Source: Marivirga tractuosa DSM 4126 (GTDB lineage Bacteria; Bacteroidota; Bacteroidia; Cytophagales; Cyclobacteriaceae). Taken from it: a stretch of 64,000 bases of DNA. A program made the position numbers and the translations under genes. The DNA is taken from assembly GCF_000183425.1 (NCBI RefSeq), contig NC_014759.1, forward strand, positions 1,488,001-1,552,000, given 5' to 3'. Positions 9,666 to 17,319 of the stretch are shown piece by piece (position 1 is the stretch's first letter; every line of letters starts with the position of its first letter). The notes under the pieces are model-generated. The model saw only the letters and a program-made list of their open reading frames with translations, did not search any database and was not told the origin of the DNA.

Positions 9666-9986
9666 TTATAGACGAGGAGGTTTTAGGAAGTCGAAGATTT
9701 CAATAGTTCTGAAATCCTGATAATAGAGAGAATAAGAACCTGATAATAGATCAGGATGTGAAAATGGAATTTCTGTTATAGGAAAGAAATGGAGATGGCA
9801 GCAATGACATACACAGAGCGGTGAACAAGCATCTTCTTCCTGATTATGCTCATGGCTTTGATTTTCATTTACTAAATCACGATAAGAAGTGATTTCTTGA
9901 TCATTATTTATTGATTTAGCATCAGAGCAGGGTATCCCGCAAAGCGCAATCAAATAAAAACTCAATATGTAGCATAAAACTTTCAC
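9666..9986 (-). CDS. DUF6660-like small exported Cys/His-rich protein
   Basis: A 106-aa protein starting at a GTG (9986). The longer frame to ATG 10013 adds nine residues that would lie at the predicted transcription start, and family members begin with KVLCYILSFY. It has an N-terminal signal or TM segment, an acidic His-containing stretch (HEHNQEEDACSPLC) and the cluster CVCHCCHLHFF, a plausible metal-binding site. It is the first gene of the minus-strand metal operon, upstream of the RND fusion. Such small proteins are regularly found before czc/cus genes in Bacteroidota; the function is unknown, perhaps periplasmic metal binding or sensing. Confidence 0.7.
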   Translation of the reverse strand: MKVLCYILSFYLIALCGIPCSDAKSINNDQEITSYRDLVNENQSHEHNQEEDACSPLCVCHCCHLHFFPITEIPFSHPDLLSGSYSLYYQDFRTIEIFDFLKPPRL

Positions 9987-10010
9987 TAAAACAAAGGTAG
10001 AGATTAAATC

Positions 10011-10058
10011 CATGCAAGGCTATTGCATTTATGCAACTAGGCAAATCAAAAATATTTG
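10011..10058 (-). promoter_or_regulatory. Putative promoter and Fur-family operator of the metal efflux operon
   Basis: The palindrome TTGCAT-tt-ATGCAA lies at 10023-10036. On the minus strand a TTTG (-33 type) and TAGCCTTG (one mismatch to the Bacteroidota -7 element TAnnTTTG) are separated by 19 nt, and the palindrome falls in that spacer. This is a classic position for a repressor site. The cognate regulator is inferred to be the Fur-family protein encoded at 1549-1989 in the same gene set. Confidence 0.5.
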
Positions 10059-10501
10059 TAAACCGAAATCAAAGCCGTTTTTGATAAATCACTCTTAACA
10101 TATTAAAAATTTAACTTCTCCTAATCGAGCTTCCTGCGAAACAAAACGCATTGGTAAATTTTAAACTGAACTTTTAATCTCCTCTGGAACAAGCTCTCTA
10201 ACTTCTATATAATCAATTCTCAAAATATCCCTTAAAGTGGGGGATAAACTCACACCCCTTACTCAGTCTCCTCCTCGGGAGAAAGATTAAGTATAGATTT
10301 CCAGCCATTAGATGCGAGCTAGTCCAATAGCCGAAATCCATCTCAATCGGTACCATTAACTTGAACATTCTTCAATTCTAACGAATAAATGGCGTGCAAA
10401 AACAATGATGTCTGATTTAATGTTGATTACCTGTGATTTTCTGATAACACCTTAAATTACCTAGCTTTTGCTTAGTAGCCTACAAAATAATTCGCAAGAA
10501 A
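10014..10501. other. Intergenic region with the metal-operon promoter
   Basis: No coding sequence is supported. The left part holds the promoter/operator of the metal efflux operon (listed separately). Around 10270 TCTCC and GGGAGA flank a short loop, similar in style to a hairpin at 14327. Nothing else stands out. Confidence 0.5.
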
Positions 10502-10969
10502 ATGGAGCAATTAGTTAAAGACGAAAAACTTGAATTAAAATATCAACCAGGAAAAGGCGCTTGGACTTACCATATTCAAATTCCGAACACAAAACACATA
10601 GTGGGGAAGTGGGGCTCTATGAAGGTTTCAGGGACAATTGACGACTATAAAATAGAGAGTCATAACTTAGCAAAAATAGGAGATCAGGATAAACTCATTT
10701 CTATAAATAGCACCATTAGAAAAGCAATCAATAAAAGCGGTGGCGACACGGTAACAGTAACTCTCTATTTACAAACTTCCAATGAGCAAATTACAGAAAA
10801 GGAAGTTTTAGAAACTTTCAAAGATTCAGGTGTATTGACAGCATTTAAAAAAATGCCAGAAGAAGAAAGAAATGAAATTATCGGGAAAATAATTCCTTTG
10901 AAATCAGAAGACAAGCAAGTAAAAATGATTTTGAAATATATTGACCAACTGAGTAAAAATAATAATTAA
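10502..10969 (+). CDS. DUF1905 / YdeI-OmpD-associated family protein
   Basis: A 155-aa cytoplasmic protein. Residues 10-95 resemble a DUF1905 beta-barrel domain (GAWTYHIQIP, VGKWGSMKVSGTIDDYKIES, GDTVTVTLYLQ). Residues 100-155 resemble the YdeI/OmpD-associated tail (VLTAFKKMPEEERNEIIGKI). YdeI-like proteins are linked to bacteriocin tolerance in some bacteria, but the activity is not defined. It stands alone on the plus strand between the metal operon and the ankyrin gene. Confidence 0.7.
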   Translation: MEQLVKDEKLELKYQPGKGAWTYHIQIPNTKHIVGKWGSMKVSGTIDDYKIESHNLAKIGDQDKLISINSTIRKAINKSGGDTVTVTLYLQTSNEQITEKEVLETFKDSGVLTAFKKMPEEERNEIIGKIIPLKSEDKQVKMILKYIDQLSKNNN

Positions 10970-11031
10970 GCAGACTCCATTTGATTTGCTTTAATAGGAT
11001 ATTTAAGTACCTAAATCAAATTCATAATCCC

Positions 11032-11859
11032 TCATTTTACAACCTCCACCTCCTCCAAAACATCCAAACCCTCCAACAACCCGTTAATCTTCCGAACATG
11101 ATTCTCTACAACCCCTTTATAAAACGCTAATTGCTCTTTATCATCATCAATATTTTCATACTGCTTTTTGAGTCTTTCTAACGCCTCAAACGCTTTTAAA
11201 ACGGCAGGATCACTAGTCAACTCCTCCACATGAATTTGCCCATATTTAGAAACCAAAAATGTAGGGTAAAACATATTAACAGCAAGATATTCTTTTGGAT
11301 CAGTGGTAAATAATTCATGAGCGCTTTTAGCACCATGTGCTTTTAAGATTTCAATAGCCTCCAAAAATGATTCCTCCTTCTGTCCAAAAACTTCATAGGC
11401 AGAATAATGAAGTGATTCGAGATCATCCAAAACAGTCTCAAAAGTCTCTGGTGTAATGGTATTAGGATTAGCACCCAATTCCAGAAATAATTTTAACCGC
11501 TCAGGATCTTCACTTATTGCCAGGGAATACAAACTGGTAACATACTCATCATCATGCTCATTAATATCTGCTCCGGCTTCATTCACCAAATAACGTACTA
11601 CATCATGATCCAATTTACTATAATAACTTACAGTAGATTGAAAGATAGTTTCCTTATCTGAATTCCGGGCATTAATATCAGCTCCTTGGGCAATCAAAGG
11701 TTTTATCCTTTCCATAAAGCCTGGACCTATCTTTAAATTCTCATAGAGCTCATCATTCAGGGCTGAACCAAAGTCATATTGCGGTGATTTGCTTTCTTGA
11801 TTTTCGAAGATGAATTGATTTAGTTTTAATACTTTATTGACTTGTACAAACTTATACAA
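11032..11859 (-). CDS. Ankyrin-repeat protein
   Basis: A 275-aa protein without a signal peptide. Three or so ankyrin-like units lie at residues 50-150 (IKPLIAQGADINARNSDKET, VVRYLVNEAGADINEHDDE, LKLFLELGANPNTITPE). A more divergent helical C-terminus (about 160-275) ends in a Glu/Val-rich coiled segment. Ankyrin repeats mediate protein-protein contacts; no partner is evident. It is divergent from the remnant/RhuM genes, with the perfect palindrome CTAAACGTTTAG (11881-11892) between them as a possible operator. Confidence 0.75.
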   Translation of the reverse strand: MYKFVQVNKVLKLNQFIFENQESKSPQYDFGSALNDELYENLKIGPGFMERIKPLIAQGADINARNSDKETIFQSTVSYYSKLDHDVVRYLVNEAGADINEHDDEYVTSLYSLAISEDPERLKLFLELGANPNTITPETFETVLDDLESLHYSAYEVFGQKEESFLEAIEILKAHGAKSAHELFTTDPKEYLAVNMFYPTFLVSKYGQIHVEELTSDPAVLKAFEALERLKKQYENIDDDKEQLAFYKGVVENHVRKINGLLEGLDVLEEVEVVK

Positions 11860-11884
11860 TTATCAACACTAAGACTAAACCTAA

Positions 11885-12136
11885 ACGTTTAGCCTTCATA
11901 TAAAATTCATATATTTGAAATCAGTAATTTCAGGATTTAGTCATATCAATCAATTTTTAAATGCCAACACTCAATTGAAAATAAGAGATAAAATCAATGA
12001 AAGCTTCAAACTCAAAAAGCAATTCGAACACCTTTTAGAAGTAGCTAAAAAAGCAGTAGAAATGGCAATAGAACAAGATGAAAATGCAGCCTCAGCTTGG
12101 ATTAACGACCAAACGAAAGACCTTGAATTAAATTAA
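11885..12136 (+). pseudogene. Probable 3' remnant of a type I restriction specificity (hsdS) gene
   Basis: The open frame runs from about 11885 (after an in-frame TAA at 11882) to 12136 and has no ATG except one deep inside; only a TTG at 11915 could start it. The encoded tail (KIRDKINESFKLKKQFEHLL, then AKKAVEMAIEQDE) resembles the C-terminal helix of HsdS subunits, recalled from family knowledge. It lies 2 nt before rhuM, a gene often found inside type I restriction loci. The best reading is a decayed hsdS whose hsdM, hsdR and target-recognition domains are gone. A small intact helical protein started from TTG is the alternative. Confidence 0.5.
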
Positions 12137-12138
12137 AA

Positions 12139-13176
12139 ATGAGCAACAACCTTAACCCAAACCAAAGTGAATTCCTCCTCTACGTTTCTCAGGCGGGAGA
12201 AGTAAAGGTAGATGTCTTATTACAAGATGAAACCGTTTGGCTTACCCAAAAAGGTATGCAAGAGCTATTCGAAAAAGCCAAATCTACAATATCGGAGCAT
12301 ATTAGTAATGTATTTGAAGAAGGTGAACTGGATGAGAAAGTGGTAGTTCGGGATTTCCGAACTACCAGTCCGCATGGCGCTATCAAAGGGAAAACACAAG
12401 AAAACACCGTAAGGTATTATAACTTGGATGTCATCATTTCTGTGGGTTACCGAGTAAAGTCACAGCGTGGTACACAATTCCGTATTTGGGCAACCAAAGT
12501 TTTACGTGAATTCATTATCAAAGGCTTTGCTATGGATGACGAACGTTTAAAACAAGGTTCTGCCCAATTTGGTAAAGATTACTTCGATGAGCTGCTAGAA
12601 CGGATTCGGGAGATTCGAGCAAGTGAAAGAAGATTCTACCAAAAAATCACCGATATCTATGCTCAATGTAGCATTGATTACGATCCTAAAGCAGAAATCT
12701 CGCAGACATTCTTCAAAACAGTGCAAAACAAACTCCATTGGGCTATTACGGGTCATACCGCAGCTGAAATTATTAAAGAAAGAGCGGATGCTAAAAAACC
12801 GCATATGGGCTTAACCACCTGGAAAAGCGCACCAAAAGGAAAAGTACTTAAAACCGATATAGTAGTAGCCAAGAATTACTTAGAAGAAAAAGAACTCAAA
12901 GACCTCAACCGTATAGTCACCATGTATTTAGATTTTGCTGAGCTTCAGGCAGAAAGACAAAACCCTATGAAAATGAGCGATTGGATAAGCAAACTGGATG
13001 GCTTTTTACAATTTAATGATTACAAAGTTTTAAAGGATGCCGGTAAAATCTCAGCACAGATAGCCAAACAACTAGCAGAAAAAGAATACCAGAAATTCAG
13101 AGTAGACCAAGATAAAAATTTCGAATCTGACTTCGATAAAGAGGTAAAACGCATCACCAAAAAACGGAATAAATAG
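12139..13176 (+). CDS. rhuM: RhuM family protein
   Basis: A 345-aa cytoplasmic protein of the RhuM family. The N-terminal half has VWLTQKGMQELFEKAKSTIS, an HTH-like KilA-N/antirepressor-type segment, then HISNVFEEGEL, VRYYNLDVIISVGYRVKSQR and FRIWATKVLREFIIKGFAMD, all hallmarks of the family. The C-terminal part is helical and Lys/Glu-rich. RhuM was first named from a Salmonella pathogenicity island but occurs widely with type I restriction systems and mobile islands; its molecular function is unresolved. It follows an hsdS-like remnant and precedes an unknown gene by 20 bp, so the three probably arrived together. Confidence 0.88.
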   Translation: MSNNLNPNQSEFLLYVSQAGEVKVDVLLQDETVWLTQKGMQELFEKAKSTISEHISNVFEEGELDEKVVVRDFRTTSPHGAIKGKTQENTVRYYNLDVIISVGYRVKSQRGTQFRIWATKVLREFIIKGFAMDDERLKQGSAQFGKDYFDELLERIREIRASERRFYQKITDIYAQCSIDYDPKAEISQTFFKTVQNKLHWAITGHTAAEIIKERADAKKPHMGLTTWKSAPKGKVLKTDIVVAKNYLEEKELKDLNRIVTMYLDFAELQAERQNPMKMSDWISKLDGFLQFNDYKVLKDAGKISAQIAKQLAEKEYQKFRVDQDKNFESDFDKEVKRITKKRNK

Positions 13177-13196
13177 CATGTAAAACACCTGAGGAA

Positions 13197-14120
13197 ATGC
13201 AAAATATTCGAATCAAATCATCCCTTCAAGATTTCAATGAATCAATAGCACCTGTGATTGACCATTTAAAGGAGTTATACAAAAAGGAAATTAGAAGTGA
13301 CCGGGGATTAAGAAATGCTATCGAGAAAAGAAATACTTTAGATGAACAATTGCAGACTATTTTTACCAAATCATTTTCTGATCCGGATAGTTGGTTATGG
13401 AATAATTATGAATCTTATGGCATTGACAAATTTATAGGGTGGCACTATATAGGCAAAGAAGATACTTTTCAAGATAAATGTAATAACATCAATAGAACCT
13501 TAAATAACAGGATAGAATTTTTAGATCAATTCTCATCGATACTTCCTCACTTAGATGTCATTCTGAAAAGAGAGCCTTTAATTGACATTGAAAACCCTAA
13601 TATTGAAGATATTCTTTATCTGATACTTTTCAAATTAAATAATCTAAAAGGAAATAATCTAAATTCTGTCCAGTGGATTTTAGCAGGAAATGGAATTACT
13701 CTCCCTAGAGGTGATGATGAATTAAAAGAAATTATTCAAGAGCTTTTAAAGTCTTCTTTCATAACAAACGATTATAAATCATACCAAATTACCATTAAAG
13801 GAGAATTGCAACTAGGTAGATGGCAACGATCCAGAGAAAGAAAAACAGTTAAGCAAAGTAAAAATTCCATTGATGAAGTAATAAAAGAACTCAAAATACT
13901 GGGCCTTGGTCAAGAAATACTATTTAATGAATTAGAAGAACTCAATGCACTAAGTAAGACCTTAAACCAGAAAAATTGGAAGCAATTGGTGAAAGGAAAA
14001 ATATTTGATCTCACCTTATCAGAAATCATCAATAAGGAAACAGCTTCTTTCATAGTTTCTAAAATCTTACCAAATGAAGATTTTAAATACTTATTATCAA
14101 AAGGCAGTGAGAACTTATGA
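13197..14120 (+). CDS. Hypothetical protein downstream of rhuM
   Basis: A 307-aa soluble, mostly helical, charged protein with no signal peptide or TM segment. I do not recognise it. N-terminal residues 1-110 look like a helical bundle with a Trp-rich patch (DSWLWNNYESYGIDKFIGWHYIG). The middle (about 125-205) resembles a winged-helix arrangement (DILYLILFKLNNL, then WILAGNGITLPRG, then YQITIKGELQLGRW). The C-terminus is helical. It starts 20 bp after rhuM and is probably cotranscribed. Island location and the restriction-like neighbourhood make a defence or toxin-related role possible, but no catalytic motif is visible. Confidence 0.7.
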   Translation: MQNIRIKSSLQDFNESIAPVIDHLKELYKKEIRSDRGLRNAIEKRNTLDEQLQTIFTKSFSDPDSWLWNNYESYGIDKFIGWHYIGKEDTFQDKCNNINRTLNNRIEFLDQFSSILPHLDVILKREPLIDIENPNIEDILYLILFKLNNLKGNNLNSVQWILAGNGITLPRGDDELKEIIQELLKSSFITNDYKSYQITIKGELQLGRWQRSRERKTVKQSKNSIDEVIKELKILGLGQEILFNELEELNALSKTLNQKNWKQLVKGKIFDLTLSEIINKETASFIVSKILPNEDFKYLLSKGSENL

Positions 14121-14632
14121 TTTATCAAGTTCAAAGTAAAAAACAAACTGAAGCTCCCAACTAGTACCGGTTACCTATTCAAAATAGTATAATCTAAATT
14201 CCACGTTTACCGTTAAGCACAGTTTAGTCAAGAAGGCAACCTTGTCCGCTTGTGCCCATCATTTCAAAAACCTGTAAATTACCCAGGGTGGTAAAAAATT
14301 AAATCAAACGCACCAGCCTTTCAATCTCCTTACCTTTTGGGGAAGGATTAAGGAAGGGGCTTTTTGAGATAGAACTAACAATGGAACACCATCAATTTTA
14401 AATAGTATTTTTATGCATTCATTATCGCTTTTCAATACTTTTTGCATAAAATCACTAAAGCGTTCTATCATTAAATTGATGCAGAAATCAACTCAATTCC
14501 CTCCCTTGGCAAGCGTGGTGATTGTGCCCAAACTACCTTAATTCGGTCAATAATATTGAATAGCTACAATATGCCTTATATCAAAATACTGTATTTAAGT
14601 ATTTGCTTAAATAATGAACTTCATTAACTTGC
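14121..14632. other. Intergenic region with a hairpin and the mercury-operon control site
   Basis: No gene is supported. A hairpin at 14327-14354 pairs TCCTTACCTT with AAGG-AT-TAAGGA and is followed by GGGGCTTTTT, so it could end the transcript of the 307-aa gene or be a dispersed intergenic repeat. The right end holds the ArsR-type operator listed separately. Confidence 0.4.
14593..14612 (+). promoter_or_regulatory. ArsR/SmtB-type operator of the mercury operon
   Basis: Perfect 7-bp inverted repeat ATTTAAG / CTTAAAT (14593-14599 and 14606-14612) with a 6-nt spacer, ending 50 bp before the ArsR start codon. Size, AT-richness and position fit binding sites of ArsR/SmtB repressors, so autoregulation by the downstream ArsR gene is likely. 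Confidence 0.6.
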
Positions 14633-14662
14633 ATGCGTTATGGAAGTACAAATAAAGTAACC

Positions 14663-15040
14663 ATGGATAAAAATCAATCATGTATAAGGGTATTGGCTGA
14701 TGAAGTACAAATTCAGCAATGCAAAGAAAATCTCGAAGAAAACAAAGAATCATTCGGTAAGCTGAGTAGCATCCTGAATTTAGCCGGTAATGAGGTCAGA
14801 CTGAAAATACTTTACCTTTTAGAACAAGAAGGCCAATTATGCCCCTGTGATCTTTCCGATATTTTGGGAATGAGTATTCCTGCAATATCTCAGCACATCC
14901 GAAAAATGAAAGACCGGAATATCATCACAGGAAAACGAAGCGGTCAAACCATTTTTTATGCAATTAATGAAGAACATTTAGAGCTTCTAAAACCCTTGTT
15001 TCAGGAAATCACAGTTGGTGACAAAAAAGAAATGATATGA
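14663..15040 (+). CDS. ArsR/SmtB-family metal-sensing repressor
   Basis: A 125-aa winged-helix regulator. Residues 35-110 form the HTH domain (GNEVRLKILYLLEQEGQ, MSIPAISQHIRKMK). Cysteines at 7, 20, 60 and 62 (the CPCD motif) are arranged like the N-terminal/alpha3 metal site of CadC-type sensors, which bind soft metals such as Cd, Pb or Hg. The ATG at 14663 is preferred over 14633 because it starts MDKNQSCIRV, keeping Cys7 in CadC-like register. The stop codon overlaps the merTP start (ATGA), so the genes are translationally coupled. It probably represses the operon until mercury binds. Confidence 0.88.
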   Translation: MDKNQSCIRVLADEVQIQQCKENLEENKESFGKLSSILNLAGNEVRLKILYLLEQEGQLCPCDLSDILGMSIPAISQHIRKMKDRNIITGKRSGQTIFYAINEEHLELLKPLFQEITVGDKKEMI

Positions 15041-15669
15041 CTACGCAGGAAAACTCAAATATTGAATCCAATAATAACAAAAAACTTTTAGGGGCAGGAT
15101 TAGTATCTGCAATTGCAGCATCAATATGCTGTATCACCCCGGTTTTAGCCCTGGTTTCAGGTGCATCTGGGATTGCTTCCACATTTTCGTGGTTAGATCC
15201 TTTGAGACCATATCTAATAGCAGTGACCATACTGGTTTTAGCTTTTGCCTGGTATCAAAAATTGAAACCCAGAACGGAAGAGGAAATAGCTTGTGCTTGT
15301 GAGGAGGACGAAAAACCCAATTTTTGGCAAAGCAAGAAGTTTCTGGGAATTGTAACGGTTTTTGTCGTGGTGATGATGGCTTTCCCTTTATATGCCGAGA
15401 TGTTTTATCCTTCTCAAGATCAAAAACAGAACATAGTGATGGAAAGTGATAATTTAGAAACTGCTACTTTCGAAATTAAAGGGATGACCTGTAATGGCTG
15501 TGCTTCTCACGTAGAAAATGATGTTAATAAACTGAACGGTATAGTGGAGGTAGATGCAAGATACGAAGATGCTGATGCTACGGTAAGATATGATCAATCA
15601 AAAGTAACTAGTGAGGAGATTAAAGCTGCGATAAACGGCACAGGCTATAAAGTAATCAGTCAGAAATAA
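15037..15669 (+). CDS. merTP: Mercuric transport fusion protein MerTP
   Basis: A 210-aa fusion of MerT and MerP. The MerT part (1-125) has three TM helices, the vicinal Cys31-Cys32 pair in TM1 (ICCITP) and a cytoplasmic Cys86/Cys88 pair (CAC). The MerP part (about 140-210) is an HMA domain with GMTCNGC (Cys152, Cys155). In known systems MerP captures periplasmic Hg(II) and MerT passes it across the inner membrane to a cytosolic reductase. The fused form is typical of Bacteroidota. It lies between the ArsR gene (4-nt overlap) and the oxidoreductase gene (2-nt gap). Confidence 0.93.
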   Translation: MTTQENSNIESNNNKKLLGAGLVSAIAASICCITPVLALVSGASGIASTFSWLDPLRPYLIAVTILVLAFAWYQKLKPRTEEEIACACEEDEKPNFWQSKKFLGIVTVFVVVMMAFPLYAEMFYPSQDQKQNIVMESDNLETATFEIKGMTCNGCASHVENDVNKLNGIVEVDARYEDADATVRYDQSKVTSEEIKAAINGTGYKVISQK

Positions 15670-15671
15670 TT

Positions 15672-17018
15672 ATGAAGAAATACGATTTATTTGTGATTGG
15701 CTCGGGCATGGCTGGGATGAATATCGCCAATCGCTGTGCGTCAAAAGGATTGAAAGTAGGCATAACAGATGAACTGCCTTATGGAGGTACTTGCGCTTTG
15801 AGGGGTTGCGATCCCAAGAAAATTATGCTGGCAGCTACGGAATTAAGGCATTTCGCAACCAATTTGGAGGATAGAAACATCTCTGATATTCCGGAAATTT
15901 CATGGAAAGCTGCCATGAAAAGCAAACAGGAATTTGTGGAAATTATGCCTGCAAAATTAGAAAAAGGCTATGAGAAAAATGGGGTGGAGACCTTTCATTC
16001 TTCTGCCCGCTTCATAAAGGAAAATCAACTGAAGGTAGGAGATGAGATTATAGAAGCAGCTAAGATTGTGATTGCCACTGGAGCGAAAGCCCGTCATCTT
16101 GATTTTCCCGGTGGAGACTTAACACTCACAAGTACCGACTTTTTAAACTTCGAAAACCTTCCTAAATCTCTCATATTTATAGGTGGTGGCTATATAGCTT
16201 TTGAATTTGCCCACATGGCTGCTCGCTATGGCAGTAAAGTGACTATTATTCACCGGGGAGAGAGACCTCTAGAGAATTTTGATCCTTTTATTGTGGAACA
16301 AATCACTAAAGCCACGGAAGAATTAGATATAGAGTTAATACTTAACACAGATGTCAGCAAAATCGAAAAATCGGAAGCTGGATATAAAGTCACTGCAAAT
16401 CCTGATGGTATTGAAAAGAACTGGGAAGCTGAAGTGGTAATTAATTCAGCAGGAAGGCTGCCTGCTATTTTTGACCTTGATTTAGTTAAAGGCAATGTGA
16501 AGTTCACTCAAAAAGGAATAGTCGCAAATGAATATCTGCAAAGTACATCAAACCCAAATGTATATGTTGCCGGAGATGCCGCTGCTACTGATGGCAAGCC
16601 TCTTACTCCTGTGGCCGTGATGGAGGGTCATATTGTGGCGTCCAACATTTTAAAAGAAAATAGCAAAAAGCCTGATTATCGTGCTATACCAACTGTGGTC
16701 TTTACCTCACCAGCAATGGCATCAGTAGGACTATCTGAAGAGGAGGCCAACCAAATGGGATTGAATATCATTGTTAAAAAGAATAGTGTTCCTAATTGGT
16801 TTACAGCCAAAAGGCTCAATGAAAAGACCTATGCTTATAAAACACTAATAGAAAAAGACAGCGGTAAAATTTTAGGTGCACATCTTATCGGGCCACATGC
16901 AGAAGAAGTTATTAATCTTTTTGCCATGGCCATTAAAGGAGGCCTGACTTCAAAAGACATAAAAACCATGATCCTTACCTATCCCTCAGCAAGTTCAGAT
17001 ATAGTGTACATGGTCTAA
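15672..17018 (+). CDS. FAD-dependent pyridine nucleotide-disulfide oxidoreductase (MerA/Lpd-like)
   Basis: A 448-aa flavoenzyme with an FAD-binding GSGMAG (residues 10-15), a redox-active CxxxxC (Cys41-Cys46 in GGTCALRGC), an NAD(P)-binding GGGYIAFEF near 173, a second FAD contact VYVAGDAAAT near 297 and a C-terminal dimerisation domain. It lacks the N-terminal HMA domain and the C-terminal Cys pair that define MerA, and the usual catalytic His-Pro-Thr near the C-terminus reads Tyr-Pro-Ser (TYPSASSD). Operon position argues for a mercury-related job, but genuine Hg(II) reduction cannot be assumed; thiol or other reductase activity is equally possible. Confidence 0.85.
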   Translation: MKKYDLFVIGSGMAGMNIANRCASKGLKVGITDELPYGGTCALRGCDPKKIMLAATELRHFATNLEDRNISDIPEISWKAAMKSKQEFVEIMPAKLEKGYEKNGVETFHSSARFIKENQLKVGDEIIEAAKIVIATGAKARHLDFPGGDLTLTSTDFLNFENLPKSLIFIGGGYIAFEFAHMAARYGSKVTIIHRGERPLENFDPFIVEQITKATEELDIELILNTDVSKIEKSEAGYKVTANPDGIEKNWEAEVVINSAGRLPAIFDLDLVKGNVKFTQKGIVANEYLQSTSNPNVYVAGDAAATDGKPLTPVAVMEGHIVASNILKENSKKPDYRAIPTVVFTSPAMASVGLSEEEANQMGLNIIVKKNSVPNWFTAKRLNEKTYAYKTLIEKDSGKILGAHLIGPHAEEVINLFAMAIKGGLTSKDIKTMILTYPSASSDIVYMV

Positions 17019-17046
17019 ATATTAAAATCATAAAAATAGAATTCGA

Positions 17047-17253
17047 ATGGAAGTAATACTAAAATCAACAATAAAATGTCCCAACTGCGGGCACGAAAAA
17101 ACAGAAGAAATGCCAACAGATGCTTGTCAATTCTTCTATGAGTGTGAAAATTGTAAAACAGTTTTGAAACCACAAGCTGGTGACTGCTGTGTCTATTGTA
17201 GTTACGGAACAGTAGCATGTCCACCGATCCAACAAAACAAAAGCTGCTGTTAG
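17047..17253 (+). CDS. GDCCVxC-domain small Cys-rich protein
   Basis: A 68-aa protein with 11 cysteines. It contains two zinc-ribbon-like CxxC pairs (Cys11/Cys14 and Cys33/Cys36), the diagnostic GDCCVYC (residues 45-51) followed by SYGTVACPPIQ, and a terminal Cys-Cys. Homologues, some of them selenoproteins, sit beside mercury-resistance genes; here the position usually taken by Sec is Cys. It starts 28 bp after the oxidoreductase and is followed by a strong terminator, so it is the last gene of the mercury operon. Likely a mercury- or metal-binding cytosolic protein; biochemistry unknown. Confidence 0.85.
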   Translation: MEVILKSTIKCPNCGHEKTEEMPTDACQFFYECENCKTVLKPQAGDCCVYCSYGTVACPPIQQNKSCC

Positions 17254-17263
17254 TAAAGCTCCA

Positions 17264-17309
17264 AAAAACGAACGCATCAATAAACATAATACGTTCGTTT
17301 TTCCTTATT
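17264..17309 (+). terminator. Rho-independent terminator of the mercury operon
   Basis: Perfect 11-bp stem: AAAAACGAACG (17264-17274) pairs with CGTTCGTTTTT (17292-17302), with a 17-nt loop and a T-rich tail. It lies 10 bp after the last gene of the operon. Confidence 0.8.
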
Positions 17310-17319
17310 CCCATTTAAA

